A DNA stretch of 6,523 nucleotides, from the NCBI GenBank assembly GCA_003695725.1, contig RFHX01000214.1, positions 1 to 6,523 on the forward strand, in the 5' to 3' direction. The notes below the pieces were generated by a model. It was not told the origin of the DNA. It ran no database searches and worked only from the letters and a program-made list of their open reading frames with translations. The position numbers and the translations under genes were made by a program. Positions 1 through 6,395 of this stretch are shown here, one piece after another. Origin of the DNA: J061 sp003695725 [NCBI: Candidatus Schekmanbacteria bacterium]. Lineage in GTDB: Bacteria; Schekmanbacteria; GWA2-38-11. The first letter of the stretch is position 1. Each line of letters opens with the position of its first letter.

Positions 1-30
1 CATTAATACTTGCTTTCATTAATACTTGCT
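1..30. repeat. Short tandem repeat, two copies, 16-bp period
   Basis: The 14-mer CATTAATACTTGCT occurs at 1-14 and again at 17-30, separated by TT, giving a 16-bp period. The array begins exactly at the window edge, so more copies may lie to the left. It is non-coding here and lies about 120 bp upstream of pckA. It could be a short iteron or tandem operator array, or slippage-generated repeat DNA; two copies do not allow a decision. Confidence 0.6.
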
Positions 31-66
31 ATAAAAAACAGAAATGATTCAAAATATAGATAATTT

Positions 67-83
67 TTGTAAAATTATTACAA
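67..83. promoter_or_regulatory. Perfect inverted repeat upstream of pckA, candidate operator
   Basis: The sequence TTGTAA-AATTA-TTACAA has perfect 6-bp arms around a 5-bp centre, about 65 bp upstream of the pckA start. The size and spacing fit a dimeric helix-turn-helix regulator site, and the arms loosely recall Rex-, PerR- or FNR-like half-sites, but it matches none of these consensus sites exactly. I could not place a convincing -35/-10 pair next to it, although A/T-rich -10-like hexamers (TAATAT at 84-89, CATAAT at 96-101) follow. Regulatory function is inferred from symmetry and position only. Confidence 0.3.
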
Positions 84-137
84 TAATATGTTATTCATAA
101 TAACTAAAAAGAGTTCCTGATTCTCTAAACATTTAAA

Positions 138-142
138 AGGAG
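138..142 (+). promoter_or_regulatory. Ribosome binding site of pckA
   Basis: AGGAG lies 6 nt upstream of the ATG at 149. This is an optimally spaced Shine-Dalgarno sequence, and it supports that ATG as the start. Confidence 0.8.
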
Positions 143-148
143 AAAAGG

Positions 149-1765
149 ATGGAAGAAAAAGATTTGATTCCTGATTTTCAGTTGGATTATCTCGGTCTTC
201 ACAATTTAGGCAGAGTTTGTTGGAATTTTTCTACACCTGAACTTTATGAACAAGCTATTAGACGCTATGAAGCACAAATTGTCCATTTGGGGCCATTGGC
301 AGTACGAATGGGACAGCATACAGGACGCGCTGCAAAGGATAAATATATAGTCGATGAGCCGCAAACATCAAAAGATGTTTGGTGGGGCAAAGTCAATGTC
401 AAATATCCTGAAGAGAGGTTCGAAGCCCTTTTCAATCGAATGAAATCATACATTCAAGGAAAAACAATATTTATACAAGATTGTTATGCCGGTGCAGATG
501 AAAAATATCGCCAGTCTGTAAGAATAATCACTGAATTTGCATGGCATAGTCTCTTTGCAAGAAATATGTTTATTCAGGTTCCTCGTGATAGGGAAAAGAT
601 AAAAAATTTTGTGCCTGACTTTACTGTCTTACACTGTCCTAACTTCAATGCAGACCCTGATGAAGACCAAACTCGAAGCGGAACTTTTGTCGTAATTCAT
701 TTGAGCAAAAAACTAATTTTAATTGGAGGAACAGCATATGCCGGTGAAATCAAAAAGTCCATTTTCTCAGCCTTGAACTATCTGCTTCCGGGACAGGATG
801 TCCTGTCAATGCACTGCTCTGCAAATGTCAGCAAAAAAGATCCTGAAAATGTAGCAATCTTCTTTGGGCTTTCCGGTACAGGTAAAACGACATTGTCAAC
901 GGACCCTGAAAGACTTCTTATAGGAGATGATGAACACGGCTGGTCTGATAGTGGTGTATTCAATTTTGAAGGCGGCTGTTACGCAAAAGTAATTCACCTA
1001 TCTCAGGAATCAGAACCTGAAATTTATCAGTGCACAAGAAGATTCGGTACAATTCTTGAAAATGTTGCAATTGACCCGGTCCTTCGCTATGTGAATCTGG
1101 ATGATGACACTTTCACAGAGAATACACGCGCTTCATTTCCTCGCACCCACCTCCCCAATATCGTAGAATCAGGTATGGCAGGCCATCCCAAAAATGTAAT
1201 TATGTTGACTGCTGACGCTTTCGGCGTTTTACCTCCTATCGCAAAACTTTCGCAGGAACAAGCAATGTATCATTTTATAAGTGGTTATACAGCAAAAGTT
1301 GCAGGAACTGAAAAAGGAGTTACTGAACCAACTGCTACCTTCAGCGCTTGTTTTGGTGCACCTTTTATGATGAGACATCCATCTGTCTATGCTCAACTTC
1401 TTGCCGACCGAATAAAAAAATACAATGTTTCCTGCTGGCTAATCAATACCGGCTGGACAGGTGGACCTTATGGAACAGGAAATCGGATGAAAATCTCATA
1501 TACAAGAGCTCTATTAAATGCTGCTCTAAATGGTGAATTGAATAATGTAAAAATGGTTGAAGACTCTATCTTTGGCTTTTTAGTCCCTCAGGAAGCACCA
1601 AATGTTCCAAATGAGATTTTAAATCCAAGGAATACATGGTCAAATCCTGATGATTATGATGAAATGGCAAAAAAACTTGCCAACCTGTTTAATGAAAATA
1701 TAGAACAATATAAAGATAACATTCCTGCATCTGTTTTAAATGCTGGACCAAAAATAAAAGTATAA
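149..1765 (+). CDS. pckA: Phosphoenolpyruvate carboxykinase (ATP)
   Basis: Cytosolic enzyme converting oxaloacetate + ATP to phosphoenolpyruvate + CO2 + ADP, the committing step of gluconeogenesis, which can run in reverse as an anaplerotic or fermentative reaction. The 538 residues match the roughly 540 of the E. coli enzyme and read end to end. Visible landmarks are the substrate arginine in HTGRAAKDK (R60), GTAYAGEIKK with Y197 and the Mn2+/substrate lysines K202/K203, MHCSAN with metal ligand H222, the P-loop GLSGTGKTT (240-248), the kinase-2 motif LIGDDEHGW (257-265, metal ligand D261) and R327 in the RASFP stretch. These align with E. coli R65, Y207, K212/K213, H232, D269 and R333. The P-loop form and length indicate the ATP type, not the GTP type. 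Start ATG has a good AGGAG. No truncation or missing residue was seen. The next gene follows after 54 bp. Confidence 0.97.
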   Translation: MEEKDLIPDFQLDYLGLHNLGRVCWNFSTPELYEQAIRRYEAQIVHLGPLAVRMGQHTGRAAKDKYIVDEPQTSKDVWWGKVNVKYPEERFEALFNRMKSYIQGKTIFIQDCYAGADEKYRQSVRIITEFAWHSLFARNMFIQVPRDREKIKNFVPDFTVLHCPNFNADPDEDQTRSGTFVVIHLSKKLILIGGTAYAGEIKKSIFSALNYLLPGQDVLSMHCSANVSKKDPENVAIFFGLSGTGKTTLSTDPERLLIGDDEHGWSDSGVFNFEGGCYAKVIHLSQESEPEIYQCTRRFGTILENVAIDPVLRYVNLDDDTFTENTRASFPRTHLPNIVESGMAGHPKNVIMLTADAFGVLPPIAKLSQEQAMYHFISGYTAKVAGTEKGVTEPTATFSACFGAPFMMRHPSVYAQLLADRIKKYNVSCWLINTGWTGGPYGTGNRMKISYTRALLNAALNGELNNVKMVEDSIFGFLVPQEAPNVPNEILNPRNTWSNPDDYDEMAKKLANLFNENIEQYKDNIPASVLNAGPKIKV

Positions 1766-1792
1766 ATTTAAAGGCATATTTCAACGGGCTGA

Positions 1793-1806
1793 ATATTTTA
1801 AAATAT
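1793..1806. promoter_or_regulatory. AT-only perfect palindrome between pckA and the next gene
   Basis: ATATTTTAAAATAT is a perfect 14-bp palindrome without a loop, ending just upstream of the ribosome binding site of the 1820 gene. It has no GC stem and no T-tract, so it is not a rho-independent terminator. It could be an operator, but in DNA this AT-rich a palindrome of this length is expected by chance about once in a window this size. Confidence 0.15.
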
Positions 1807-1807
1807 C

Positions 1808-1818
1808 AAGGGGAAGGA
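1808..1818 (+). promoter_or_regulatory. Ribosome binding site that supports the TTG start at 1820
   Basis: The purine-rich AAGGGGAAGGA precedes TTG at 1820-1822. The AGGGG part ends 6 nt upstream, which is good spacing. An in-frame stop (TAA at 1799-1801) blocks any start further upstream, no ATG or GTG lies between that stop and the TTG, and the first internal Met is residue 118. TTG is therefore the only reasonable start. Confidence 0.65.
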
Positions 1819-1819
1819 T

Positions 1820-2551
1820 TTGGCTGCATCGGAAAACGAAATTTTGTTTCAATATAAATTCCTCTTAGACAAGGGACTCGAAAAGGAATTTAATCTTATA
1901 TTAGATAGAGATACTTTAAACTTAAAGGAATCCTATAAAAAAGATTTACCTTTATGGACAGTTTTAACTTTTCGCCAATGTCCCATATGTCCTCTGACAA
2001 CTCAAACTCATCAACACTGTCCGATTGCTGTTAATTTAGTTGATGTCGTATCCTTTTTCAGCGATTCGCTTTCTTATGAAGAAGTTGAACTATACATAAA
2101 AACAGATGCTCGCAATTTTGTCAAAAAAACAAGTCTTCAACAGGGCATCAGTTCGCTCATTGGCATTTATATGGTAACAAGCGGATGTCCTATAATGGAT
2201 AAACTAAAACCGATGGTTAGATTTCATTTACCCTTTTCGACAATTGAAGAAACGAAATACAGAGCAATGAGTATGTATCTTATGGCGCAATATTTTCTAT
2301 ACAAAGAGGGAGAAAAACCTGATTGGGATATGAAATATCTCTCAAATATTTATGACGATATCAAAGTGTTAAATATGAGTTTTGCACAGCGCCTCGCTGG
2401 TATTGGAATTCAAGATGCAACTGCAAATGCTCTTGTGGAACTCGATTGCTTTGCAGAAAACATAAGAGTAAGCATATCAAAGGATAAAATGGACGAAATC
2501 AAGGGGCTCTTTAAATCCTATCTCGATAAAACGAGAAAAGACAGGAAGTAA
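1820..2551 (+). CDS. Conserved-looking protein with Cys/His cluster, function unknown
   Basis: A 243-residue soluble protein with no signal peptide and no membrane segment. The start is TTG. It carries a compact Cys/His cluster at residues 54-68: C54-P-I-C57-P-L, then H64-Q-H66-C67-P, followed by a well-ordered segment AVNLVDVVSFFSDSLSYEEV. A further G-C-P motif is at 122-124 and another cysteine at C210. CxxC plus HxHC looks like a possible metal site, but no zinc-finger or iron-sulfur family fits. The N-terminal 50 residues look beta-rich (FQYKFLLDKG, FNLILDRDTLNL) and the remainder mostly helical. From memory it resembles a family of uncharacterised proteins in deltaproteobacteria (I believe DUF6901), but I could not check that. 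It lies 54 bp after pckA with no terminator between, so co-transcription is plausible; a link to PEP metabolism is not shown. The coding call is secure from its length, ribosome binding site and protein-like composition. Confidence 0.85.
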   Translation: MAASENEILFQYKFLLDKGLEKEFNLILDRDTLNLKESYKKDLPLWTVLTFRQCPICPLTTQTHQHCPIAVNLVDVVSFFSDSLSYEEVELYIKTDARNFVKKTSLQQGISSLIGIYMVTSGCPIMDKLKPMVRFHLPFSTIEETKYRAMSMYLMAQYFLYKEGEKPDWDMKYLSNIYDDIKVLNMSFAQRLAGIGIQDATANALVELDCFAENIRVSISKDKMDEIKGLFKSYLDKTRKDRK

Positions 2552-2607
2552 TCAATTCTGGTGCAAAAGGCATAAGAGGGAATAGCAACTTGTAATTCGC
2601 TCAAAGT

Positions 2608-2628
2608 GATAAAGATATCTCTTTTATC
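2608..2628. terminator. Weak AT-rich hairpin between convergent genes
   Basis: GATAAAGA (2608-2615) pairs with TCTTTTATC (2620-2628) around a 4-nt loop, with one bulged T. It overlaps the stop codon of the - strand gene and lies about 57 bp after the + strand stop. Its position between convergent genes suits a shared terminator, but the stem is AT-rich and no clean T-tract follows on either strand. The rest of the 2552-2623 gap shows nothing stronger. Confidence 0.2.
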
Positions 2629-3082
2629 CAATATCTTCTGCTGTAGATTCCTGATAGTCAAAAAAGTTCTTCCAATAAACCAGTGAAGATGTGGCAAGTG
2701 CAGGGCCTATAAGAATATAGATTAATCCCAAATAATCGTGGGGATATGGAAGACTTCGTAAAATTTGTCCCATTGACATCATACAGGCAATGACAAGCCA
2801 TGTCTTCCATGAAAACATACTTCCAAAACACGCCCTTTCAGGATGGCCATAAATCCTTTCAACAGCTCTGTTTGCCGCCTTGTACAGAACAAACTTACCC
2901 TTGATAAAACCCAAGACAACTGCAAACGGCATAAGCCAAAATACCAACTTGTGTTTCACTGGAAATATCCAAAACAACCCTATAGTTGAGAGCAAAAGCC
3001 CTGCAAAAAGCCATAATGCCCCTGCTAATAGAAGCAAATATCTTTTGGGAACTGCAGGTTTATATTTTTCCTTCCAATCCAT
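2624..3082 (-). CDS. Four-helix integral membrane protein, function unknown
   Basis: A 152-residue protein with four predicted transmembrane helices, at about residues 15-39, 46-62, 94-109 and 117-136. A short basic N-terminus (MDWKEKYKPAVPKRY) precedes the first. The loop between helices 2 and 3 is basic (KGKFVLYKAANRAVERIYGHPER, 61-83) and is probably cytoplasmic. Helix 3 runs into MGQILRSLP, and helix 4 contains IYILIGPALATSSLVYW. No catalytic or transporter motif is recognisable and I cannot name a family with confidence. The start ATG lies only 5 bp after the yajQ stop (TAA), with just a weak purine-rich stretch upstream, which suggests translational coupling to yajQ. It is the last gene of the - strand run. 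Confidence 0.85.
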   Translation of the reverse strand: MDWKEKYKPAVPKRYLLLLAGALWLFAGLLLSTIGLFWIFPVKHKLVFWLMPFAVVLGFIKGKFVLYKAANRAVERIYGHPERACFGSMFSWKTWLVIACMMSMGQILRSLPYPHDYLGLIYILIGPALATSSLVYWKNFFDYQESTAEDIG

Positions 3083-3087
3083 TGACT

Positions 3088-3579
3088 TTATCTTTTTAAA
3101 TTCACATATTGCAACGCCATATCAAGGTTTGCATTTTTAATTAATCGGATTATTTCCTGTAAATCATCAATTTTCTTACCGCTTACCCGGACCTGATTAT
3201 CTTGTATCTGCGCTTGAACTTTCAATTTTGTATCTTTTATCATCTTCACAATTTTTTTAGCGCTATCCTTATCTATCCCTTCCTTTATCTTGATAACTTG
3301 TTTTACATTGCCTCCAAGTCCTTCCTGTATGGGGCCAAAACTGAATGCTTTCAAGTCAATACCTCTTTTCGATGCCTTCATTCTCAATGTATCAGCAATT
3401 GCTTCTGCCTTCATTTTGTCAGAAGTGCCAAGACGAATCTCTTTTTCCTTTTTATCAAACTCTATGATTGTTTTGATGCCGCGAAAATCGTAACGATTGA
3501 GAAGTTCCTTCTTTGTCATATTTACTGCATTATCAACTTCCTGCAAATCTATTCTGCTTACAATATCAAATGAAGGCAT
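3088..3579 (-). CDS. yajQ: YajQ family nucleotide-binding protein (UPF0234)
   Basis: A 163-residue cytoplasmic protein, the same length as E. coli YajQ. It starts with the family hallmark MPSFDIVS-x-x-DLQE-x-x-NAV, continues with RYDFRG (29-34), and has the highly conserved block KKIVKMIKD-x-KLKVQAQIQ (108-126) followed by the RVSGK and DDLQ segments (131-141). The fold has two ferredoxin-like halves. Members bind nucleotides or RNA, and a Xanthomonas homologue binds cyclic di-GMP and acts with a transcription factor in virulence; whether this one does so is not visible from sequence. It lies between the DUF2065 gene (32 bp upstream) and the four-helix membrane protein (5 bp downstream). The start ATG has only a partial GTGAG Shine-Dalgarno, but the MPSFDIVS N-terminus fixes it. 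Confidence 0.96.
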   Translation of the reverse strand: MPSFDIVSRIDLQEVDNAVNMTKKELLNRYDFRGIKTIIEFDKKEKEIRLGTSDKMKAEAIADTLRMKASKRGIDLKAFSFGPIQEGLGGNVKQVIKIKEGIDKDSAKKIVKMIKDTKLKVQAQIQDNQVRVSGKKIDDLQEIIRLIKNANLDMALQYVNLKR

Positions 3580-3611
3580 CTGTTTTACTCACAAAAAAAG
3601 AAATTTTTTAA

Positions 3612-3809
3612 TCAGCCAAAAAATCCTCTTCCATAGTATATAAGCAAGAGTCCTAATAACATAGCAATTATTCCAAAAACACGCAAATTTCGTGAATCTA
3701 TATCTTGTATCATAGATGCCGCTTTTTTCATACCTTCCGGGAAACAAAAATATGGCAATCCTTCAATAATCAAAACCAAGCCAATTGCAACAATAAGAAA
3801 CTTTCCCAT
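3612..3809 (-). CDS. DUF2065 (YjeT-type) small membrane protein
   Basis: A 65-residue protein with two hydrophobic helices (about 3-19 and 46-61) joined by a short polar loop containing FPEGMKKAASMIQDIDSRNLRVFG. The pattern matches DUF2065/YjeT: a first helix ending in EGLPYFCFPEG, a conserved LR-x-FG motif at the start of the second helix (residues 42-46) and a glycine-rich, tyrosine-containing C-terminal helix. The function of the family is unknown. In gammaproteobacteria yjeT often lies beside hflC, which is not so here. An in-frame TAA lies five codons before the ATG; no good Shine-Dalgarno is visible, so translation may depend on the upstream argB, whose stop is 29 bp away. Confidence 0.88.
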   Translation of the reverse strand: MGKFLIVAIGLVLIIEGLPYFCFPEGMKKAASMIQDIDSRNLRVFGIIAMLLGLLLIYYGRGFFG

Positions 3810-3838
3810 AGCCCATTGACATTATTGAAGTTAACAAT

Positions 3839-4723
3839 TTAATCTGCAATTATTTCTGTGCCAATTCCCTTTTGAGTAAATATTTCAAGAAGGAGTGCAT
3901 GTTTGATTCGTCCGTCTATTATATGTACTTTTTTGACTCCCTCTTTAATCGCCTTGAGACAACATTTAACTTTTGGAAGCATACCACCCTTGATAATTCC
4001 TCTTTCAACCATATCATTTATCTTGCTTTCATTTGCAGAGGAAACAAGCTTGCCATTTTCATCGAGAATTCCTTCTGTATCAGTCAATGCAACGAATTTT
4101 CTCGCTTTCAGCGCCCCTGCAATGGCGCCTGCGGCAATATCAGCATTGATATTCAGCGAATTCCCATCTTTATCCACCCCGATCGGCGCTATAACTGGAA
4201 TAAATCTTCTATCGAGCTCAAGTATGACATCAGGGTAAACATTAGTGATTTCGCCTACTCTTCCTAAATCTACAACTTTTTCAGCATTATTTTCCAGAAT
4301 CTCTGAATTGTGAATCATTATCTTTTTCGCTTTCAAAAGATTGCCGTCCTTACCTGTCAATCCTATAGCACGCCCCCCATGTCTATTTATGAGTGATACG
4401 ATTTCTTTATTTATTGTGCCTCCAAGCACCATTTCAACTATCGTCATAGTCTCACTATCAGTAACCCTATGTCCTGAAACGAAAGAGCTCTCTTTCCCAA
4501 GTTTTTTGAGAAATTCTCCAATCTGAGGACCGCCGCCATGGACAATCACAGGATTGATGCCAAGATATTTCAGCAGAATTACATCGAGAGCAAAGTTTTC
4601 TTTGAGCTCTTCATTTAGCATAGCGCTTCCGCCATACTTGATTACAAAAGTCTCTCCACTAAACTCCCTCATATAGGGAATAGCTTCAATTAAAGTATTT
4701 GCTTTTTCTATATACTTTTCCAT
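3839..4723 (-). CDS. argB: Acetylglutamate kinase
   Basis: Cytoplasmic amino-acid kinase phosphorylating N-acetyl-L-glutamate with ATP, second step of arginine biosynthesis. The 294 residues show KYGGSAM (29-35, catalytic K29), VHGGGPQI (61-68, substrate-binding glycine loop), RHGGRAIGLTGKDG (114-127), SLNINADIAAGA (189-200, catalytic D195), LTDTEGIL (213-220) and GGMLPKV (246-252, catalytic K251). K29, D195 and K251 match E. coli K8, D162 and K217. Unlike the short E. coli enzyme it has an N-terminal helix (KANTLIEAIPYMREF) and the C-terminal segment HALLLEIFTQKGIGTEI, the features of arginine-inhibited hexameric kinases such as those of Pseudomonas and Thermotoga. Feedback inhibition is therefore inferred. 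The start ATG is fixed by an in-frame TAG two codons upstream; the only purine stretch (AGAAG) abuts the ATG, so initiation looks weak. It follows the solute-binding protein gene by 56 bp; no other arg gene is in view. Confidence 0.97.
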   Translation of the reverse strand: MEKYIEKANTLIEAIPYMREFSGETFVIKYGGSAMLNEELKENFALDVILLKYLGINPVIVHGGGPQIGEFLKKLGKESSFVSGHRVTDSETMTIVEMVLGGTINKEIVSLINRHGGRAIGLTGKDGNLLKAKKIMIHNSEILENNAEKVVDLGRVGEITNVYPDVILELDRRFIPVIAPIGVDKDGNSLNINADIAAGAIAGALKARKFVALTDTEGILDENGKLVSSANESKINDMVERGIIKGGMLPKVKCCLKAIKEGVKKVHIIDGRIKHALLLEIFTQKGIGTEIIAD

Positions 4724-4779
4724 CTTCTATAGTTGTTCAATATTTTTTATCTGGCGCATCTTTATAAACAATTTTTACG

Positions 4780-6354
4780 TTAATTAAAATTTTTTTCTTT
4801 TACAAAATAGACATTCTTTAAACTTTCAAATTCTCCTCTTGGAAACAACAAAAAACCCTTAACATTTTTAGTTAGGACTGCATTATTCATTCCATGCCAC
4901 AAGCTTATGTAGGGAAGCTCTTTGGCAACTATTTTCTGAATTTTGCTGTAAATAGTTTTTCTCTTTTTCAAATCAAATGTCCTTCTGCCTTCCTCTGTCA
5001 AGCGGTCAATTTCAGGATTGCTGTAAAATCCACGATTTTTCCCCACAGGTGGAATCCTTTTAGAATTGAATATCTCATAATAGTGGTCAGGGTCTGTAAC
5101 GCCAACCCATTTGAGCCGAAAAAGCTGGAAATTTCCTTCTTTTATATCATTGTAAAAAGTTGCCCATTCATACATTTTAATATTTATGCCAATACCTATC
5201 TTTCTCATCTGTTCCTGAAAAATCTCGGCAAATTTTCTGCTTCGCTCTTCAAATGTAGTTTTATAAGTAAGATTAAAACGCATCTTAGGCCCATCACCAT
5301 CAGGATCGGTGAAACCGGCTTCATCCAAGAGTTTTTTTGCAAGCAATGGATTATATTCGTACACATTTACATCATCTTCATATGCCCAATGGTCTTTTGG
5401 CAATAATCCCTTGGCAATAATGACATTATTTTTTTCAAAATTCTTTATTATGGAAGAGCGGTCGATACCATAAGCAATAGCTCTTCTGACAGCAAGATTT
5501 CTCAGTATTGGGTCTCTCATATTTATGCCCAAGTAATAATAATCTGTTCCTTTATCTTTTAATACAATCAGATTTTTATTTCGCCTGAATCGTTCCAATG
5601 TGTCAGGTGAAAAAGCATTCTCACAAAAATTGATATCGCCATTCTCCATTTGCAGCGCTCTGACAGACTCATCTCGAATTATTTTAACAATTATTCCGTC
5701 TATTTTGGGTGTTCCCTCTTCAAAATAGTCAGGGTTTGCTTTCAGCTTAATTTCGCGCTCTCTCTTCATTGAATCAAAAACAAATGGACCTGTACCGGAA
5801 GGCATTTCTCCAAACTTTTCACCAACTTTTTCTGCATATCTTTTGGGAACTATGCCCAAAGTCATTGCTGTCAAAAATGGCGCATAAGGATATGAAAGAT
5901 AAAAGTCAACGGTATGTGAATCAACTGCTTCAATATGATCCAAAAAATCATATGCACCCCGAAGAGGAGATTTTAAATTCTCAGACATAACTGTTTTGAA
6001 GGTGTAAACAACATCATCAGCAGTTAAAATCTCGCCGCTATGAAACTTGACTCCTTCCCTGAGATAAAAACGAAAAGTTTTATCATTTATCATTTCCCAG
6101 TTTTTACAAAGGTCAGGAACGATTCTCAAATTTTTATCAAATTTTACTAATCCGTTAAAAAGCAGTTCAGTTAGCCGCGAAGATTGTACATCGGTTGCCA
6201 AACGAGGGTCCATCGTTATAGGAGCGCTCTCAAATGCTACTATTAAATAATCCTTCTTGACACTACTTTTTTTATTACAGGAGAAAATTGATAAAGAAAT
6301 TAAAAATGAAATTAAAATATAAAAAAATAATTTAGTATTTTTTATCAAATTCAC
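4780..6354 (-). CDS. Family-5 (oligopeptide/dipeptide-type) solute-binding lipoprotein
   Basis: Extracytoplasmic binding component of an ABC importer, SBP_bac_5 (DppA/OppA-like) family, 524 residues. The N-terminus is a lipoprotein signal: basic N-region, hydrophobic stretch 9-24, lipobox I-F-S-C with lipid-modified C26, then a polar NKKSSVKKD linker. The mature part shows family landmarks: ITMDPRLATD (46-55), LREGVKFHSGE-x-LTADDVVYTFK (98-120), GTGPFVF (187-193), RRAIAYGIDR (290-299), KKLLDEAGFTDPDGDGP (340-356) and the late WVGVTDPDHYYEIFNS region (416-431). Substrate cannot be read from sequence; peptides, nickel or sugars are all known for the family. No permease or ATPase genes follow; argB is next. 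The first possible start is GTG at 6354, but AGGAG ends only 1 nt before it. TTG at codon 3 (6348) has ideal 7-nt spacing and may be the true start; the protein changes by two residues only. Confidence 0.93.
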   Translation of the reverse strand: MNLIKNTKLFFYILISFLISLSIFSCNKKSSVKKDYLIVAFESAPITMDPRLATDVQSSRLTELLFNGLVKFDKNLRIVPDLCKNWEMINDKTFRFYLREGVKFHSGEILTADDVVYTFKTVMSENLKSPLRGAYDFLDHIEAVDSHTVDFYLSYPYAPFLTAMTLGIVPKRYAEKVGEKFGEMPSGTGPFVFDSMKREREIKLKANPDYFEEGTPKIDGIIVKIIRDESVRALQMENGDINFCENAFSPDTLERFRRNKNLIVLKDKGTDYYYLGINMRDPILRNLAVRRAIAYGIDRSSIIKNFEKNNVIIAKGLLPKDHWAYEDDVNVYEYNPLLAKKLLDEAGFTDPDGDGPKMRFNLTYKTTFEERSRKFAEIFQEQMRKIGIGINIKMYEWATFYNDIKEGNFQLFRLKWVGVTDPDHYYEIFNSKRIPPVGKNRGFYSNPEIDRLTEEGRRTFDLKKRKTIYSKIQKIVAKELPYISLWHGMNNAVLTKNVKGFLLFPRGEFESLKNVYFVKEKNFN

Positions 6355-6355
6355 T

Positions 6356-6360
6356 CTCCT
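6356..6360 (-). promoter_or_regulatory. Ribosome binding site whose spacing favours a TTG start
   Basis: On the - strand AGGAG is followed by A, then GTG (6354-6352), AAT, TTG (6348-6346). One nucleotide of spacing to GTG is too short for usual initiation, whereas 7 nt to TTG is optimal. This is the strongest Shine-Dalgarno of the - strand run. Confidence 0.6.
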
Positions 6361-6361
6361 A

Positions 6362-6375
6362 TCTTAAATTTAAGA
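6362..6375. promoter_or_regulatory. 14-bp perfect palindrome in the leader of the solute-binding protein gene
   Basis: TCTTAAATTTAAGA is perfectly self-complementary and ends 2 bp from the AGGAG. It lies downstream of the -10-like box, where a bound repressor would block initiation or elongation. An operator role is inferred from symmetry and position; palindromes of this size occur by chance in AT-rich DNA. Confidence 0.25.
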
Positions 6376-6389
6376 ACAACTTTTTCCGA

Positions 6390-6395
6390 ATTATA
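6390..6395 (-). promoter_or_regulatory. Possible -10 element for the - strand operon
   Basis: TATAAT reads on the - strand from 6395 to 6390, about 36 bp before the GTG. No good -35 hexamer stands 16-18 bp upstream; the aligned bases are CAAAAG. On the opposite strand an extended -10-like TGCTATAAT occurs at 6402-6410, so the gap could hold divergent promoters. The remainder of 6355-6523 encodes nothing convincing: only + strand peptides of under 20 codons without ribosome binding sites. Confidence 0.3.

Noticed and set aside
114-174. TTCCTGATT occurring at 114-122 and again at 166-174
   Set aside because: The second copy is inside the pckA coding sequence and two 9-mers give no structural context; probably coincidence.
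1766-1819. Terminator between pckA and the 1820 gene
   Set aside because: The only symmetric element is an A/T-only palindrome without loop or T-tract, so termination here is not supported.
3202-3573. A 123-codon + strand open frame opposite yajQ
   Set aside because: It lies wholly antisense to a secure YajQ gene, has a Phe/Cys/Tyr-rich composition typical of an antisense frame in AT-rich DNA, and resembles no family.
3872-4267. Two overlapping + strand open frames (131 and 111 codons) opposite argB
   Set aside because: Both are antisense to conserved argB motifs, and neither has protein-like composition or a start signal.
4894-5406. A 170-codon + strand open frame opposite the solute-binding protein gene
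   Set aside because: It is fully antisense to the SBP gene, whose family motifs run through this region, and its composition is that of a shadow frame with no ribosome binding site.
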